A DNA stretch of 61,556 nt from an uncultured Eubacterium sp. GTDB taxonomy: Bacteria > Bacillota > Clostridia > Oscillospirales > Acutalibacteraceae. The position numbers were made by a program, and so were the translations under genes. Shown one piece after another: positions 25,141 to 35,515 of this stretch. Below the pieces are notes generated by a model. It made no database searches and was not told the origin of the DNA. It saw only the letters and a list, made by a program, of their open reading frames with translations. Location of the stretch: positions 1-61,556 of the forward strand of contig CAJOEV010000022.1 of assembly GCA_905233545.1 (NCBI GenBank), in the 5' to 3' direction. How positions within the stretch are numbered: position 1 is the stretch's first letter; each line of letters opens with the position of its first letter.

Positions 25141-27033
25141 TCAGAAGAAGTTATAAGCATATTTCCAATAGTCTTCTCCGAGTTTTTTCTTCTTTTGTTT
25201 TAAGAAAATTGCAAAATCTTTTGCATTAACTCTTTTATCCCTGTTGAAATCATATCCCTCAAAAGCAACCTCACCGAATTCAACATCTTCGCCGTCAACA
25301 TCAATATGAACGCTGACATTTGTTCCGTTTTCATTCTCAAAAACCAAATCCAGGTCGTCAAATGTATTAACGCTCCAGTTTCCGTTTTCATCAATAAAAT
25401 ATGTTCTCTCATTTGCAAAAAAGGTTGCATACGGATATGGAATATCATCAGAATGTGTTCCGTCGGGCTTTTCCATAAGAACAGCTTTACCGCTTACTGT
25501 TACGGCAGGAGTGGGAACAAAATTATCCTTGTAGTTATCATTACACAAAATGCAGGTAAAAACAGAATATCCGTCGTCATCAACCGTATACGGAATAACT
25601 TCCTCTTCATAGGAATGTTCAATGAAAACACCGAACGGGCTTTCAACATCGCCTATCGCAATGTAAGAAATATTGTCTCCGCAGGTAAAAGGTTCTTCCC
25701 TCTGTTTATCTGCAATTTCAATCATTCGGTTATCAAAATACTTATTTTCGTAATATATCTTATCCGAAAAGCCTACAGCGAAATTGATATCAAGAATGAA
25801 GTCATTCAGCATATCGTCGTTGATGTCAAAAATCCTTTTATCACCTTCAACCGCTGAATCCACGGCATTGAATGCAAGACTGCCTTTTGTCTGAACAGAC
25901 TCAATTTCATCGGGATACACGATAATGCTGTATTCTCCGACGGACCTGACCGATGATACGGTTATAACATATTTCCTGCCTGCTTCCATATCATAAGTGA
26001 GACAGAAATTAAGATTATCCTTTGAAATATCATCGCTTTCCAGAAGTTTTCCGTTTTCATCCGAAAGGACTGCAGTCAAATCAACCTCACCCGTTGAATA
26101 AATGTTATATACACCGCTTGTTTCGGGGGTAAATGAGTAGTCAACAGAATTTGAAACCGTATCATCAACAAACTCATCATTATTAACTGCGCCGAGTTCA
26201 AGAGGAATCTCGTCAAGAAGTGTAAAGGGAATACCCTTGGTTTTAGCATAAGCAATTGCTTGGGAGCCCGAAAACAGTTTCATAGACGCGTCAGCGTATT
26301 TTGTTCCCGAATCATTTACTCCGTAGAACAGCTTTCCGACCGTTGCATATGCAGGAACCGTTAACTCAGTGAGCATAGGGCAATTCTGAAATGCATAGCT
26401 GCCTATTTTTTCAAGAGTGCTCAGCGACTCAAACTTCACACTGCTTAAAACCGAGCAGCGATGAAAGGCATAATTGCCGATTGAAGTTACACTGTGAGGG
26501 ATTACCACATTTTCAAGTTTATAGCACTGTTTAAATGTGTTTTTTGCAATAATTGTTACTGTGTCGGGGATATCCACTTCCGTCATTGAAATGCAGTTTT
26601 CAAATGCAGAAACGCCGATTGATTTAACTCCGAAAGGAATCTTAATGCTCTGTACCTTTGTTGTTTCAGCAAACGCATAACTGCCTATTGTTTTCAGCGT
26701 TGAGGGAAGCTGAATTTCTTTTGCACTGACATAAAACAACACATAGTTACCGATGCCCGTTATGCCCTCTTCAATAACAACTTTTTCGATTGACCCGTCC
26801 GAACGCCAGGTTCCCCAGGGCTGAGAAGTGTCGTCATTGAGCATATTGGGTATTGCACCGCTGCCGCTTAGTGTAAGCGTTTTTGTTTCGGCATCAAATT
26901 CATAATATGTATCCGAAGTTCCTATCTGTGTTCTTTCAACATCGGCTGTTTTAAACGCAAGTGCAGTTATACAAAAAGAAAATGAAGTAATAATCATTAA
27001 TACAGAAAGAATTATTGAAATGGCTTTTTTCAT
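25141..27033 (-). CDS. Secreted BspA-type leucine-rich repeat protein
   Basis: The 630-residue protein has a signal peptide (1-28), then BspA/LRR_5 repeats (about 80-245; units such as LKTIGSYAFAETTKVQSIKIP), a beta-rich middle (about 290-380) and a C-terminus with a single dockerin- or EF-hand-like motif (YDFNRDKRVNAKDFAIFLK, near 595). BspA repeats often bind host or sugar ligands. Only one half-motif is present, so it is not a complete dockerin. No sortase signal is seen. It has its own promoter and terminator. Confidence 0.82.
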   Translation of the reverse strand: MKKAISIILSVLMIITSFSFCITALAFKTADVERTQIGTSDTYYEFDAETKTLTLSGSGAIPNMLNDDTSQPWGTWRSDGSIEKVVIEEGITGIGNYVLFYVSAKEIQLPSTLKTIGSYAFAETTKVQSIKIPFGVKSIGVSAFENCISMTEVDIPDTVTIIAKNTFKQCYKLENVVIPHSVTSIGNYAFHRCSVLSSVKFESLSTLEKIGSYAFQNCPMLTELTVPAYATVGKLFYGVNDSGTKYADASMKLFSGSQAIAYAKTKGIPFTLLDEIPLELGAVNNDEFVDDTVSNSVDYSFTPETSGVYNIYSTGEVDLTAVLSDENGKLLESDDISKDNLNFCLTYDMEAGRKYVITVSSVRSVGEYSIIVYPDEIESVQTKGSLAFNAVDSAVEGDKRIFDINDDMLNDFILDINFAVGFSDKIYYENKYFDNRMIEIADKQREEPFTCGDNISYIAIGDVESPFGVFIEHSYEEEVIPYTVDDDGYSVFTCILCNDNYKDNFVPTPAVTVSGKAVLMEKPDGTHSDDIPYPYATFFANERTYFIDENGNWSVNTFDDLDLVFENENGTNVSVHIDVDGEDVEFGEVAFEGYDFNRDKRVNAKDFAIFLKQKKKKLGEDYWKYAYNFF

Positions 27034-27070
27034 CTGTAAATCACCAACTTCGTTAAATTAACTCATTATC

Positions 27071-27099
27071 ATTATAGCACAGTTAATCACTTTTAACAA
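27071..27099 (-). promoter_or_regulatory. Sigma-A promoter of the LRR gene
   Basis: Minus-strand TTGTTA (27099-27094), 17-nt spacer ending TGC, TATAAT (27076-27071). Confidence 0.75.
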
Positions 27100-27185
27100 T
27101 ATGCGAAATAAACAAGAATACATAAGCAATCAGCATATAGCGGTCAGTTTTCAGCCTTCTGCTGACCGCTAAACGCTAAAAAAGG

Positions 27186-27226
27186 AAAAAACACGGCATC
27201 ACAAATGTGATACCGTGGTTTTTTTA
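27186..27226 (-). terminator. Terminator of the ribosomal protein operon
   Basis: Stem CACGGTATCACA/TGTGATGCCGTG on the minus strand (one G-U), then TTTTTT. A second hairpin (AGCGGTCAG/CTGACCGCT, 27139-27170) lies just downstream. Confidence 0.9.
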
Positions 27227-27234
27227 TATTGCGA

Positions 27235-27576
27235 TTATACTAATTCGATAATGCACATTTCAGCTGCATCGCCGCGGCGAGGGCCTGTTTTGATTATACG
27301 AGTATATCCGCCGTTTCTATCTTCATAATTCGGAGCAATTTCATCAAAAAGCTTCTTTACAACATCTTCCTTAGTAACATAAGCAAGAACCTGTCTTCTT
27401 GAATGAAGGGTGTCGTTTTTGCCGAGAGTAATCATTCTTTCGGTTAAAGCGCGAACCTCTTTTGCTCTGGTAACGGTTGTTTCTATTTTGCCGTTTTCTA
27501 AAAGATAAGTAACTAATCCTCTGAGCATTGCCTTTCTCTGGTCTGTAGGTCTGCCCAGTTTTCTGCTACCTGGCAT
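27235..27576 (-). CDS. rplQ: Ribosomal protein L17
   Basis: The 113-residue product ([20 protein letters not shown] start) is a full-length L17 of the large subunit. It is the last gene of the alpha operon and lies 14 bp after rpoA. A terminator follows. Confidence 0.97.
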   Translation of the reverse strand: MPGSRKLGRPTDQRKAMLRGLVTYLLENGKIETTVTRAKEVRALTERMITLGKNDTLHSRRQVLAYVTKEDVVKKLFDEIAPNYEDRNGGYTRIIKTGPRRGDAAEMCIIELV

Positions 27577-27590
27577 AGAAAATTCCCTCC

Positions 27591-28547
27591 TTAGTCCTCT
27601 TCCTTGCGAAGTCTGAAACCAAGAGAAGCAAGCTTGCCGACAACTTCGTCGAGCGACTTACGTCCGAGATTTCTGACTTTCATCATATCTTCTTCGGATT
27701 TTCCGATCAAATCTTCAACTGTGTTGATGCCTGCTCTCTTCAAGCAGTTGAATGAACGAACTGAAAGGTCAAGCTCTTCAATAGTCATTTCAAGAACCTT
27801 TTCTTTTCCGTCGTCATCCTTTTCAACCATAATCTCTGCATTGCCCATTTCTTCTGAAAGGTCAACAAAGAGATTAAGATGCTCGTTGAGAATCTTTGCA
27901 GCAAGTGATGCTGCTTCATCAGCAGGAATAGTTCCGTCTGTTTCAACATCAAGAATCAGCTTGTCAAGATCGGTTTGCTGGCCAACACGAGTGTTTTCAA
28001 CTGTGTAGTTAACCTTAAGAACAGGAGTATAAATTGAGTCGATTGCTATTGTTCCTATAGGAAGATCCATCAACTGCTTGTTTCTGTCGCAGGGAACATA
28101 TCCTCTGCCGTTGTCTGCAGTGAGCTCCATGATAACATTTGCGCCTTCATCAAGGTATGCAATGTGAAGCTCGGGGTTAAGGATTTCAACATCAGCATCG
28201 TGCTTGATATCACCTGCTGTAATTTCACCTTCACCGCTTGCATCAATATAGAGAGTCTTAGGATTCTCGTCGTGAATCTTAAGAATAACGTTTTTAAGGT
28301 TAAGAACGATTTCAGTTACATCCTCTTTAACATGAGGAATTGTTGAAAATTCGTGTAAAACACCATCAATCTTTACGGAAGTGATAGCGTAGCCCGGAAG
28401 TGATGAGAGAAGAACTCTTCTCATTGAGTTTCCGAGAGTTGTTCCGAAGCCTCTTTCAAGGGGCTCAACAACAAATCTTCCAACGCTTCTGCTTCCCTGA
28501 GTAGATAAATCTACTATTTCGATATTAGGCTTATCAATTTCGATCAT
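27591..28547 (-). CDS. rpoA: RNA polymerase alpha subunit
   Basis: The 318-residue protein has the N-terminal dimerisation domain ([20 protein letters not shown] near residue 34) and the C-terminal DNA-binding domain with helix-hairpin-helix motif ([20 protein letters not shown] and GRKSLDEV). It assembles core polymerase and contacts activators and UP elements. It lies between rpsD and rplQ as usual. Confidence 0.98.
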   Translation of the reverse strand: MIEIDKPNIEIVDLSTQGSRSVGRFVVEPLERGFGTTLGNSMRRVLLSSLPGYAITSVKIDGVLHEFSTIPHVKEDVTEIVLNLKNVILKIHDENPKTLYIDASGEGEITAGDIKHDADVEILNPELHIAYLDEGANVIMELTADNGRGYVPCDRNKQLMDLPIGTIAIDSIYTPVLKVNYTVENTRVGQQTDLDKLILDVETDGTIPADEAASLAAKILNEHLNLFVDLSEEMGNAEIMVEKDDDGKEKVLEMTIEELDLSVRSFNCLKRAGINTVEDLIGKSEEDMMKVRNLGRKSLDEVVGKLASLGFRLRKEED

Positions 28548-28601
28548 TTAATAGCCTCCTAATAATTGTTTTGTTATAACACTAAATAAAACTATCCAGC
28601 C

Positions 28602-29201
28602 TTACTTAGAATAGAACTCAACGATAAGATTGTACTGTAATTCGTAATCAAGATCTTCACTGGTGGGAAGAGCAAGAACCTTTCCTGAAAGTTCTTCCTG
28701 ATTCATTTCTAACCACTTAGGAACTAACTGTGAAGGACCTTCTTCTTTAACTGCCTTAAAGATATCGATATCCTTGCTCTTTTCACGAACAGAGATAACA
28801 TCGCCTACTCTTACTCTGTAGGAAGGAATGTTAACCTTCTTGCCGTTTACAAGGAAATGAGCGTGAGAAACGAGCTGACGCGCCATTTTTCTTGTTTTAA
28901 CAAGACCAAGACGATATACAACGTTATCAAGGCGGGTTTCAAGAAGCATAACCATGTTCTCACCTGTTACGCCGGGAAGTCTTTCAGCTTCCTCGTAAAC
29001 GCGGCGTGACTGCTTCTCAAGAATACCATATATGAACTTAACCTTCTGCTTTTCATTTAACTGAAGGCTATACTCACTTGCCTTTTTTCTGCGGTTAGTG
29101 TTTGAGTTTCTATAAGTGGTTTTGTTTGAATAACCTAAAACAGAAGGAGAAATATCATATTTCTTACATCTTCTTGCAACAGGCTGTCTGTTAATTGCCA
29201 T
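28602..29201 (-). CDS. rpsD: Ribosomal protein S4
   Basis: A 199-residue small-subunit assembly protein with the S4 RNA-binding domain ([20 protein letters not shown]). It is placed in the alpha operon rather than standing alone. S4 proteins in some lineages also control translation of their operon; no such site was tested here. Confidence 0.97.
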   Translation of the reverse strand: MAINRQPVARRCKKYDISPSVLGYSNKTTYRNSNTNRRKKASEYSLQLNEKQKVKFIYGILEKQSRRVYEEAERLPGVTGENMVMLLETRLDNVVYRLGLVKTRKMARQLVSHAHFLVNGKKVNIPSYRVRVGDVISVREKSKDIDIFKAVKEEGPSQLVPKWLEMNQEELSGKVLALPTSEDLDYELQYNLIVEFYSK

Positions 29202-29225
29202 CTTAATTATCCTCCAACTTATAAA

Positions 29226-29621
29226 TTATACACGGCGTCTCTTTGGCGGACGACAGCCGTTGTGCGGGATAGGAGTAACATCCTTAATCATTGTTACATC
29301 AAGCCCAGCTGTCTGAAGTGCTCTTATTGCAGCTTCTCTTCCTGCACCGGGACCCTTAACTAAAACTTCAACAGTTTTCATACCGTGGTCAGTTGCAATC
29401 TTTGCAGCTGTTTCAGCTGCAGTCTGAGCTGCATAAGGAGTGGACTTCTTAGAACCGCGAAATCCCATTTCGCCTGCTGATGCCCAAGAAACAGCATTTC
29501 CCTGTGTATCCGAAATAGTTACAATTGTGTTGTTGAAGGTTGACTGAATATGAGCAACGCCGCGCTCGATATTCTTCTTCTCACGTCTTTTGCGTGATGA
29601 AGTTTGCTTCTTTGTAGCCAT
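29226..29621 (-). CDS. rpsK: Ribosomal protein S11
   Basis: A 131-residue platform protein of the small subunit. The family signature [18 protein letters not shown] and the C-terminal [13 protein letters not shown] tail are present. Full length. Confidence 0.97.
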   Translation of the reverse strand: MATKKQTSSRKRREKKNIERGVAHIQSTFNNTIVTISDTQGNAVSWASAGEMGFRGSKKSTPYAAQTAAETAAKIATDHGMKTVEVLVKGPGAGREAAIRALQTAGLDVTMIKDVTPIPHNGCRPPKRRRV

Positions 29622-29639
29622 ATACTGTTTCCTCCTATC

Positions 29640-30008
29640 TTACTTTTTCTTGTTAGCAATAGTCTTTTTAGGACCTTTGCGGGTTCTTGCGTTGTTCTTT
29701 GAGGTCTGACCTCTTACGGGAAGACCCTTTCTGTGACGAATGCCTCTGTAGCAATTGATTTCCTGAAGTCTCTTGATGTCCATAAGAATATCTCTGCGAA
29801 GGTCACCTTCAACATTTAAGTTATTGGTGATGTAGTCGCTGAGCTTCTTAACATCTTCTTCGGATAAATCTCTGCAGCGGGTATCCGGATCAACGCCTGT
29901 TTCCTTAATAATTTTTGTAGCAGTTGTGCGGCCGATACCAAAGATATAGGTAAGACCGATTTCAACTCTTTTGTCATTAGGTAAGTCAACACCAGAAATA
30001 CGTGCCAT
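29640..30008 (-). CDS. rpsM: Ribosomal protein S13
   Basis: A 122-residue small-subunit head protein ([20 protein letters not shown]) with the [20 protein letters not shown] signature near the C-terminus. Full length and in the usual order after infA and rpmJ. Confidence 0.97.
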   Translation of the reverse strand: MARISGVDLPNDKRVEIGLTYIFGIGRTTATKIIKETGVDPDTRCRDLSEEDVKKLSDYITNNLNVEGDLRRDILMDIKRLQEINCYRGIRHRKGLPVRGQTSKNNARTRKGPKKTIANKKK

Positions 30009-30038
30009 ACTAAAATTTACCTCCGATTAATTTTCAGG

Positions 30039-30152
30039 TTAACCCTGACGCTGTTTGTGCTTTGGATTTTCACAGATAACCATTACTTTTCCATTTCTTT
30101 TAATAACTTTGCACTTTTCGCAAATTTTCTTTACAGAAGGTCTGACTTTCAT
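30039..30152 (-). CDS. rpmJ: Ribosomal protein L36
   Basis: A 37-residue protein, [20 protein letters not shown] onward, with C-x-x-C...C...H zinc ligands (C11, C14, C27, H32). This is the zinc-binding form. It lies between infA and rpsM, as in most Firmicutes, with an AGGAGG ribosome-binding site. Confidence 0.95.
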   Translation of the reverse strand: MKVRPSVKKICEKCKVIKRNGKVMVICENPKHKQRQG

Positions 30153-30173
30153 TTGAAAAATCCTCCTAATAAT

Positions 30174-30392
30174 TTACTTGGAACGCCATATGATACGACC
30201 CTTTGTTAAGTCGTAAGGAGACATTTCCATTGTTACTTTATCACCCGGAAGAATGCGAATGTTGTTCATTCTCAATTTTCCGCTGATGTGTGCTGTAATA
30301 ATGTGACCGTTTTGAAGCGAAACCTTAAACGTTGTGTTCGGAAGCGCCTCTACTACAGTACCTTCAACTTCTATCATATCTGACTTAGACAT
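30174..30392 (-). CDS. infA: Translation initiation factor IF-1
   Basis: A 72-residue OB-fold protein ([20 protein letters not shown]) that binds the A site of the 30S subunit during initiation. Full length. It follows a 258-bp non-coding gap after map that holds a nested inverted repeat. Confidence 0.97.
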   Translation of the reverse strand: MSKSDMIEVEGTVVEALPNTTFKVSLQNGHIITAHISGKLRMNNIRILPGDKVTMEMSPYDLTKGRIIWRSK

Positions 30393-30495
30393 CTTATACC
30401 TCTTTTTAAAGATAATAATTATTGATGTTTAATAGCGAATAATCACTCTATTAACTGGAATCACATTAATTTTTCTGCAATTGCAGTTTAAGGAT

Positions 30496-30654
30496 TTAAG
30501 GATTCGAGGCAAGTGGATTAAAAATTTTATAGTCTGCATTCATTTTGCCGTTTCTTTGTTGCAGGAATACTGTCGTATTTCAAAACAAAAAACGGTAAAA
30601 GGGATGTGAAATATAATATTTTTTAACCGCTTGGTTTGATTCCTTGAATCCTAA
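30496..30654 (-). repeat. Nested inverted-repeat element B between map and infA
   Basis: Outer arms TTAAGGATTCGAGG (30496-30509) and the complement of 30642-30654 pair, with a further imperfect 22-bp helix inside (CAAGTGGATTAAAA... against CAAGCGGTTAAAAA...). A central hairpin lies at 30548-30595 (CCGTTT/AAACGG, then AATAC-GACA-GTATT). The element starts at the map stop codon. Its core matches element A at 42860. It could be a miniature mobile element or a leader RNA of infA. Confidence 0.6.
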
Positions 30655-31400
30655 GCTTTCGTTAGGATAACGGGTCCGTTATTCGTTATGGCAATCGTGT
30701 GCTCAAAATGAGCGGATGCCTTTCCGTCGAGCGTTTTAACCGTCCATCCGTCTGAAAGTGTTTTAACCTTATAGGTTCCCAGATTAATCATCGGTTCAAT
30801 TGCCAATGTCATTCCGGGTAATAGTCGGATACCGCGTCCCGCGTGTCCGAAGTTTGGTACGCTCGGTTCTTCATGAAGCTTTGTTCCGACTCCGTGCCCC
30901 ACAAAATCCCTTACTACCGAGAAGCCTCGCTCCTCACAGTAGCTTTGAACTGCATAACCTATATCGCCGATTCTGCCGCCGACAACCGCCTTTTCGATTC
31001 CCTTATAAAGAGATTCTTTTGTCGTTTGCACCAGCCGCTCTACCTCGGGAGAGCAAGTCCCGCAGATAAATGTTGCAGCATTGTCGCCGTTATATCCGTT
31101 TTTAACAGCTCCGAGATCTATGCTTACGATATCGCCTTCTTTAACGATTCGCTTTTTGCTCGGTATGCCGTGAATAACTTCATCATTTATAGATATACAT
31201 GCGGTAGCAGGAAAACCGCCGTATCCGAGAAAGTTGGGTTTCGCACCGCTTTTGATGATAAAATCGTGAGCAATTTTATCAATCTCATAGGTTGAAACTC
31301 CCGGCTTTACTGCTTCTCCTGCCACCTGAAGCGCCTGAGCAGAAATCTCACAAGCTTCTTTCATAAGTTCAAGCTCGCGGCTGCTTTTAAGCACTATCAT
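30651..31400 (-). CDS. map: Methionine aminopeptidase, type I
   Basis: This 249-residue enzyme removes the initiator Met from nascent proteins. Metal ligands are visible in order: D in SIDLGAVKNGYNGDNAATF (two Asp), H in GHGVGTKLHEEP, E in LAIEPM and E in HFEHT. The start at 31400 lies one base after the adk stop. A longer frame begins inside adk and is rejected. Confidence 0.95.
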   Translation of the reverse strand: MIVLKSSRELELMKEACEISAQALQVAGEAVKPGVSTYEIDKIAHDFIIKSGAKPNFLGYGGFPATACISINDEVIHGIPSKKRIVKEGDIVSIDLGAVKNGYNGDNAATFICGTCSPEVERLVQTTKESLYKGIEKAVVGGRIGDIGYAVQSYCEERGFSVVRDFVGHGVGTKLHEEPSVPNFGHAGRGIRLLPGMTLAIEPMINLGTYKVKTLSDGWTVKTLDGKASAHFEHTIAITNNGPVILTKA

Positions 31401-31401
31401 G

Positions 31402-32034
31402 TTAATCCTCCAATGCTTCAAAGACGAGCTTTGTTGTGTCTTCAACCTTTTCCTGACCCTCAACAATTCTGAGCTTGCCGAGTTTCTGGTAGAATTCCTT
31501 AAGCGGTTCAGTCATTGCATGGTATTCAACCAAACGAGCCTTAACCGTTTCGGGAGCATCGTCCTTGCGCTGAACAAGTTTTCCGCCGCATGCATCACAA
31601 ATTCCTTCAACCTTCGGGAACTTGTAAATCATATGATATGAGTTTGCACATTTTTCACAAACTCTGCGGCCTGCTAATCTTGCGGTTATCGTTTCATCCG
31701 AAACTTCGATATCAACAACCTTGTCAATCTCGATTCCCATATCCTCAAGCGCCTGCGCCTGAGGAATGGTTCTCGGAAAACCGTCAAGAATAAATCCGTT
31801 TTTACAATCGTCTTCCTTAAGTCTTTCCTGAATGATGCCGATAACGACTTCATCGGGAACGAGCTGACCTGCATCCATAAAGGATTTTGCCTTTAAGCCC
31901 ATTTCAGTTCCGTTTGCAAGAGCAGCACGGATAATATTACCTGTTGAAATTGCAGGAATATTAAACTTTTCACAAATATTTTCTGCCTGAGTGCCTTTGC
32001 CCGCACCCGGAGCACCTAAAAGAATAAGTTTCAT
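31402..32034 (-). CDS. adk: Adenylate kinase
   Basis: A 210-residue enzyme (AMP + ATP to 2 ADP). The P-loop GAPGAGKGTQ is at residues 7-16, the FILDGFPRT segment near 81, and a four-Cys zinc site in the lid (CEKC...CDAC) as in Gram-positive enzymes. Translationally linked to map. Confidence 0.97.
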   Translation of the reverse strand: MKLILLGAPGAGKGTQAENICEKFNIPAISTGNIIRAALANGTEMGLKAKSFMDAGQLVPDEVVIGIIQERLKEDDCKNGFILDGFPRTIPQAQALEDMGIEIDKVVDIEVSDETITARLAGRRVCEKCANSYHMIYKFPKVEGICDACGGKLVQRKDDAPETVKARLVEYHAMTEPLKEFYQKLGKLRIVEGQEKVEDTTKLVFEALED

Positions 32035-32061
32035 AATTTACCCTTTCTAAGCTATAGCTTA

Positions 32062-33405
32062 TTAGTCAAGGAAGCCTTTGTAGTGACGCATCATCATCTG
32101 AGATTCAAGCTGACGGACTGTTTCAAGTGCAACACCAACCAAAATGATAAGTGATGTACCGCCGAGGCTGATTGACATTCCGCCTCCGTCGCTTCCGTCT
32201 GCAAGAGGCTTGATAGCCGCGTCGCAGATGAGTGAGTAAACAATCGGGAAGAGAGCAACAACGGAAATCATGAGTGCACCGATAAGGGTGAGTCTTGATA
32301 AAATCTTAAAGATATAATCCGATGTCGGTCTTCCTGGTCTGATACCCGGAATTGCGCCGTTGTTTTTACGAAGATTGTTTGCCATTTCAATGGGATTGTA
32401 CTGAATTGTACTGTAGAAATAAGCAAAGAATATAATCAGTAAGAAGTAGAGTCCGGCATAAATCCATGAATCACCCTGGAATGCGTCGAAGAACTTGCCC
32501 CAGAATGATGTCTCTGCAGGCTGATTCTTTAAGAACATCTGAACAGTTCCTGGAAGTGAAAGAATCGAGGATGCAAAGATGATGGGAAGAACGCCGCTCA
32601 TATTTACCTTAATAGGCATATGAGTATTCTGGCCGCCGTACATCTTTCTTCCGACAACACGCTTAGCGTACTGAATCGGAAGTCTTCTTTCTGCGTTATC
32701 CAGAAGTACGATATATGCAATCATAAGTAAGAATACTACGATTACAACAGGAACAAGTATTTTATATACGAGTCTGCCCGTGCTTAAATACTGGAATAAC
32801 TGTTTGATAAGTGTGGGGAAACGAGATACGATACCTGCGAAAAGGATTATTGAAATACCGTTTCCGATACCGTCGATAGTAATCTGCTCGCCAAGCCACA
32901 TAATTACTGCGGTTCCTGCAGTCAGAACTGTTATGATAACAATTGCCTGGAATACCATCTGTCCCTTGTTGATATCATCATCCATAAACAGAAGGTAGTT
33001 GTTTGCACGAAGGAAGAAGAAATATGCAAGAGACTGGAGAATACCAAGTCCTACTGTAACAAATCTTGTGATTGTTGTTATCTTTTTCTTTCCCTCTTCT
33101 CCCTCTTTCTGGAGCTTTTCCAGAGCGGGGATTGCAACTGCAAGAAGCTGCATAATAATCGATGCGTTAATGTAGGGAGTGATTGACATTGCGAAAATTG
33201 TTCCGTATGTGAACGCACTACCTGTCATTAAGCTGAGATAAGTCAAAATTGAGTTACCTTTACCAACTTCAATTTCATCAACAATGTTGAGGAACGGAAC
33301 AGGAATAACTGAACCGATTCTGAAAACAAGAATGATGAATGCGGTAAAAATCAGTTTTTTGCGGATTTCGGGGATTTTAAATGCATTAATAATTGTTTTT
33401 ATCAT
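32062..33405 (-). CDS. secY: Preprotein translocase subunit SecY
   Basis: A 447-residue channel protein with ten transmembrane helices, the core of the Sec translocon. It has the GIGNGISIILFAGI segment and the cytoplasmic loop VVGRKMYGGQNTHMP. It lies between rplO and adk, the standard spc order. Confidence 0.97.
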   Translation of the reverse strand: MIKTIINAFKIPEIRKKLIFTAFIILVFRIGSVIPVPFLNIVDEIEVGKGNSILTYLSLMTGSAFTYGTIFAMSITPYINASIIMQLLAVAIPALEKLQKEGEEGKKKITTITRFVTVGLGILQSLAYFFFLRANNYLLFMDDDINKGQMVFQAIVIITVLTAGTAVIMWLGEQITIDGIGNGISIILFAGIVSRFPTLIKQLFQYLSTGRLVYKILVPVVIVVFLLMIAYIVLLDNAERRLPIQYAKRVVGRKMYGGQNTHMPIKVNMSGVLPIIFASSILSLPGTVQMFLKNQPAETSFWGKFFDAFQGDSWIYAGLYFLLIIFFAYFYSTIQYNPIEMANNLRKNNGAIPGIRPGRPTSDYIFKILSRLTLIGALMISVVALFPIVYSLICDAAIKPLADGSDGGGMSISLGGTSLIILVGVALETVRQLESQMMMRHYKGFLD

Positions 33406-33408
33406 TTA

Positions 33409-33852
33409 TTAAAGCACCTCCACCTTACCGCCGGCTGCTTCAATCTTGCTCTTTGCTGTTTCACTGATTGCATCAACCTTAACTGTTAATGCCTTTGTGA
33501 TTTCACCGTTACCGAGTACTTTAACTCCGTCAAGTGTTTTCTTGAGAAGTCCGCAATCAATAAGGCTCTGTGCATCAACGGTTGCGCCGTCTTCAAATCT
33601 TTCATTAAGAGCGGAAACATTAACAGTTGCATACTCTGTTGCAAAGATGTTATTGAAACCTCTCTTAGGAAGTCTTCTCTGAAGCGGCATCTGACCGCCT
33701 TCAAAGCCCGGACGTCTGCTGTATCCGGAACGTGATTTCTGACCCTTCTGGCCCTTACCTGCTGTTTTGCCCTGACCTGAGCCGGGACCTCTACCAATTC
33801 TTCTGACAGCTTTTTTTGAGCCCTCTGCGGGAGAAAGTTCATGTAATTTCAT
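33409..33852 (-). CDS. rplO: Ribosomal protein L15
   Basis: A 147-residue large-subunit protein with the Gly-rich N-terminal extension ([20 protein letters not shown]) and a globular C-terminus. Its stop lies 3 bp before secY, so translation is coupled. Confidence 0.97.
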   Translation of the reverse strand: MKLHELSPAEGSKKAVRRIGRGPGSGQGKTAGKGQKGQKSRSGYSRRPGFEGGQMPLQRRLPKRGFNNIFATEYATVNVSALNERFEDGATVDAQSLIDCGLLKKTLDGVKVLGNGEITKALTVKVDAISETAKSKIEAAGGKVEVL

Positions 33853-33865
33853 CCGAATACCTCCC

Positions 33866-34045
33866 TTATTCTTCTACAATTGTTACAAGGTGAGAAATCT
33901 TTTTGATTTTACCCTGAGTCTGAGCATTGTCAGGCTGAACTGTAACATTGCCTATTTTACGAAGACCAAGTGAGTGGGCTGTGGCAATCTGGTCCTTCTT
34001 ACAGCCGATTAAGCTCTTTGAAAGCTTGATTTTTACATCTGCCAT
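33866..34045 (-). CDS. rpmD: Ribosomal protein L30
   Basis: A 59-residue protein, [20 protein letters not shown] onward, with the L30 core ([13 protein letters not shown]). Ribosome-binding site AAGGAGG. It sits between rpsE and rplO in the usual order. Confidence 0.96.
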   Translation of the reverse strand: MADVKIKLSKSLIGCKKDQIATAHSLGLRKIGNVTVQPDNAQTQGKIKKISHLVTIVEE

Positions 34046-34058
34046 ACTAAACCCCTCC

Positions 34059-34562
34059 TTAACCTAATATTTCCTTAACACCCTTGCCTCTGATAGCAGC
34101 AACCTCTTCAGCAGTGCGAAGCTGGCTTAAGCCGTTGATTGTTGCACGAACAACATTGCAAGGATTATTTGAACGAATTGCCTTTGTACGGATATCCTTG
34201 ATTCCTACTGTTTCAACAACGGCACGAACAGGTCCGCCGGCAATAACTCCGGTACCTTTCGGAGCGGGCATGAGAAGAACCTCACCTGCGCCGAACTTAC
34301 CTTTGATTTCGTGAGGAATTGTTGTTCCTCTGAGTGAAACCTTAATAATATTTTTCTTAGCGTCCTCAATGCCCTTGCGGATTGCGTCCGGAACTTCACC
34401 GGATTTACCGATACCAAAACCAACGAGGCCGTTTCCGTCGCCAACAACTACGAGTGCCGAGAATTTGAAAATTCTACCACCCTTAACGGTCTTTGAAACA
34501 CGGTTGATAGCAACAACTCTTTCTTCAAGTTCCATTGAAGATACGTCAATCTTATTATTCAT
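34059..34562 (-). CDS. rpsE: Ribosomal protein S5
   Basis: A 167-residue small-subunit protein acting in decoding fidelity. The double-stranded RNA-binding N-terminal domain ([20 protein letters not shown]) and the C-terminal domain ([15 protein letters not shown]) are intact. Confidence 0.97.
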   Translation of the reverse strand: MNNKIDVSSMELEERVVAINRVSKTVKGGRIFKFSALVVVGDGNGLVGFGIGKSGEVPDAIRKGIEDAKKNIIKVSLRGTTIPHEIKGKFGAGEVLLMPAPKGTGVIAGGPVRAVVETVGIKDIRTKAIRSNNPCNVVRATINGLSQLRTAEEVAAIRGKGVKEILG

Positions 34563-34579
34563 AATATTTACTCCCTTCT

Positions 34580-34939
34580 TTAGAACTTTAATCCGCCTTC
34601 ACGAGCGCCCTCTGCAACAGCTGCAACACGTCCGTGATATACGTATCCGCCACGGTCAAATACACATTCTTCAATGCCCTTTGCAGTGGCTCTCTCTGCG
34701 ATTTTCTTTCCAACAGCCTTAGCTGCCTCAACATTTCCGCCGTACTCAGTAAATTCCTTCTCAACTGTTGATGCCTGAGCAAGTGTTTCGCCCTTAACAT
34801 CATCAATGAGCTGAACATAAATATTGCTGAGGGAGCGATATACATTGAGTCTGGGACAATCAGCCGTTCCGCTGATCTTTGCGCGAACACGGGTGTGGCG
34901 CTTCTGTCTTGCTTTATTAGAATCCTGTCTTGAAACCAT
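34580..34939 (-). CDS. rplR: Ribosomal protein L18
   Basis: A 119-residue 5S rRNA-binding protein with the RPRLNVYRS-like segment ([16 protein letters not shown]) and the C-terminal [20 protein letters not shown] signature. Full length. Confidence 0.97.
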   Translation of the reverse strand: MVSRQDSNKARQKRHTRVRAKISGTADCPRLNVYRSLSNIYVQLIDDVKGETLAQASTVEKEFTEYGGNVEAAKAVGKKIAERATAKGIEECVFDRGGYVYHGRVAAVAEGAREGGLKF

Positions 34940-34957
34940 TGTAATTCACTCCTTCCT

Positions 34958-35500
34958 TTATTTCTTACCTGCTTTGCCTTCCTTACGGCGAATATGCTCG
35001 TCGGAATATTTGATTCCCTTGCCCTTATACGGCTCCGGAGGTCTCTTTTCGCGAACCTGAGCTGCGAACTGACCAACCTTCTGCTTATCAGCACCGCTGA
35101 TAACAATTGAGTTTGCGCTGGGGCATTCAACCTTAATTCCTTCAGGTGCATCCATAATAACCTGATGTGAGAAACCGAGGTTCATTGTGAGCTTGCTGCC
35201 CGAAGCCTGAACTCTGTAACCAACACCGTTTACATCAAGAGTTTTCTTGAAGCCGTCGGTAACACCTGTAACCATATTTGCGATAAGAGCTCTGTAGAGT
35301 CCGTGAAGACTTCTGTGCTCTTTATCGTCCGAAGGTCTTTGTAAAGTAATCTCGCTGCCGTTAACAGTAACTGTGATGTCTTTATTAACATCCTGAGTAA
35401 GAGTTCCGTTTGGTCCCTTAACGGTTACAGTGTTTGCGTCGTCTACTTTAACTTCAACGCCGGCAGGAACTACGATTGGTTTTAAACCTATACGTGACAT
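34958..35500 (-). CDS. rplF: Ribosomal protein L6
   Basis: A 180-residue protein with two similar L6 domains and the C-terminal PEPYKGKGIKY signature. Full length and in standard spc order after rpsH. Confidence 0.97.
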   Translation of the reverse strand: MSRIGLKPIVVPAGVEVKVDDANTVTVKGPNGTLTQDVNKDITVTVNGSEITLQRPSDDKEHRSLHGLYRALIANMVTGVTDGFKKTLDVNGVGYRVQASGSKLTMNLGFSHQVIMDAPEGIKVECPSANSIVISGADKQKVGQFAAQVREKRPPEPYKGKGIKYSDEHIRRKEGKAGKK

Positions 35501-35515
35501 CCTAACTGCACCTCC

